A stretch of 42,791 nucleotides of DNA from JADGHX01 sp035760965 (GTDB lineage Bacteria > Pseudomonadota > Gammaproteobacteria > Steroidobacterales > Steroidobacteraceae): contig DASTRY010000025.1 in the NCBI GenBank assembly GCA_035760965.1, forward strand, positions 1 through 42,791, written 5' to 3'. Numbering within the stretch: the first letter of the stretch is position 1; each line of letters starts with the position of its first letter. Position numbers and translations under genes: made by a program. The notes beneath the pieces are model-generated. The model saw only the letters and a program-made list of their open reading frames with translations, had not been told where the DNA came from and did not search any database. Positions 41,793 through 42,791 of the stretch are shown here, piece after piece.

Positions 41793-42791
41793 GTGTCCGA
41801 CCCATCTACCACCAGTGTGACGACGACTCCTCCGGGCATCGAGAGCGTACCCGTGCTCCCGTTGCGCGACGTGGTCGTCTACCCGCACATGGTGATCCCG
41901 CTCTTCGTCGGGCGAGAGAAATCGATCCAGGCGCTCGACGTTGCCATGCGCGCAGACAAGCGAATCATGCTGGTCGCGCAGAAGCAGGCGGACGTGGACG
42001 ATCCCAAGGCCGACGACCTGTACCGCATCGGTACGGTCGCCACCATTCTGCAACTCCTGAAACTGCCGGACGGCACCGTCAAGGTGCTCGTCGAAGGCGT
42101 CGACCGCGCGCGCATCGAAAAGCTGCACGCCGGCGAACATTACTCCGCCGATGTCGTGCTGATGCCCGACGTCGAGGCGTACGACGAACGCGAGATGGAC
42201 GTGCTCGGGCGCTCCGTGATTTCGCAGTTCGAGCAGTACGTGAAACTCAACAAGAAGGTGCCGCCGGAAGTGCTGACCGCGCTCGCCGGCATCGAGCACG
42301 CGGGTCGGCTCGCCGACACCGTGGCGGCGCACATGTCGCTCAAGCTTCCCGAGAAGCAGAAGGTGCTCGAGATCCTCGACATCAAGAAGCGTCTGGAGCA
42401 CATCCTCGTCGCGATCGAAGGCGAGATGGACGTGCTGCAGATCGAGAAGCGCATCCGCGGGCGCGTCAAGGCCCAGATGGAGAAGTCGCAGCGCGAGTAC
42501 TACCTGAATGAGCAGATGAAGGCCATTCAGAAAGAGCTCGGCGAGATGGACGAGGGCGGCAACGAGATCACCGAGCTCGAACAGAAGATCGCGAAGGCGG
42601 GCATGCCGAAGGAAGCCCGCGAGAAGGCGACGAGCGAGCTGAACAAGCTGAAGATGATGTCGCCGATGTCGGCCGAGGCCACCGTCGTGCGCAACTACAT
42701 CGACTGGCTCGTGAAGGTGCCGTGGAAGAAGCGCACGAAGATCATCAAGGACATCGCCCGCGCCGAGAAGGTGCTGGACGAGGACCACTTT
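41793..42791 (+). CDS. lon: Lon protease, 3' end cut by window
   Basis: A cytosolic ATP-dependent serine protease. GTG 41793 is preceded by GAGGGCTTCAGC and leads into VPVLPLRDVVVYPHMVIPLF, the standard N-terminal substrate-binding domain. 333 codons are present, covering the N-domain and the coiled-coil helical region (EQMKAIQKELGEMDEGG), ending before the Walker A motif. The short Ser/Thr-rich N-terminal extension is mild. It is last in the conserved tig-clpP-clpX-lon block, with its own heat-shock-like promoter. Confidence 0.97.
   Translation, partial: MSDPSTTSVTTTPPGIESVPVLPLRDVVVYPHMVIPLFVGREKSIQALDVAMRADKRIMLVAQKQADVDDPKADDLYRIGTVATILQLLKLPDGTVKVLVEGVDRARIEKLHAGEHYSADVVLMPDVEAYDEREMDVLGRSVISQFEQYVKLNKKVPPEVLTALAGIEHAGRLADTVAAHMSLKLPEKQKVLEILDIKKRLEHILVAIEGEMDVLQIEKRIRGRVKAQMEKSQREYYLNEQMKAIQKELGEMDEGGNEITELEQKIAKAGMPKEAREKATSELNKLKMMSPMSAEATVVRNYIDWLVKVPWKKRTKIIKDIARAEKVLDEDHF

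Overview
The window is high-GC DNA with a compact gammaproteobacterial housekeeping layout. The evidence for that lineage is MiaE, the LpxH enzyme with the E. coli active-site numbering, a PPIase-lpxH pair divergent from gltX-cysS (E. coli has ppiB-lpxH divergent from cysS), the tig-clpP-clpX-lon block, a TonB-dependent receptor and outer-membrane phospholipase A. A member of the Steroidobacter/Nevskia part of the class is my guess. It is an inference from gene content, not a measured result.

Layout. 1-4.9 kb (+): 3' part of purF, a MOFRL-type glycerate 2-kinase, a Ser/Thr kinase with a degenerate receiver domain, and miaE. 4.9-13.2 kb (-): two tandem DUF4139-type exported proteins, a large TonB-dependent receptor, lpxH and an exported cyclophilin with a low-complexity tail. 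13.6-17 kb (+): gltX, cysS and a tRNA cluster (Pro-TGG, Arg-TCT, His-GTG, Lys-CTT) behind a strong promoter. 17-38 kb is a mixed accessory-looking region. It holds a decayed HTH-protein fragment, an SDR epimerase, a membrane protein and a TetR regulator that share an operator array, an MFS transporter with a nitrobindin-like protein, a small lipoprotein, a TIGR03118-type exported protein, and an ABC importer with a fused double permease. It continues with an overlapping operon (tri-haem cytochrome c, 2Fe-2S subunit, molybdopterin subunit, then a betaine-type ABC ATPase and a permease/binding-protein fusion), a lytic transglycosylase, phospholipase A, and an XRE-type regulator divergent from a small protein. 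38-42.8 kb (+): tRNA-Leu-TAG, tig, clpP, clpX and the 5' part of lon with a heat-shock-like promoter.

How the parts relate. The ends are core genes in conserved order; the 21 kb between tRNA-Lys and tRNA-Leu is the variable part. The most interesting cassette is 28373-34796. A periplasmic molybdenum hydroxylase of the isoquinoline-oxidoreductase/aldehyde-dehydrogenase type, with its cytochrome c, is joined by gene overlaps to a complete quaternary-amine-type importer, so oxidation and uptake of one compound may be linked. Other points of note are four GGTACC half-sites in helical phase between tetR and its divergent neighbour, the kinase lacking the receiver phospho-acceptor, a lipoprotein with a TonB-box-like motif, and several short tandem repeats in intergenic DNA. 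No CRISPR array, rRNA gene, insertion sequence, integrase or replication origin was seen.
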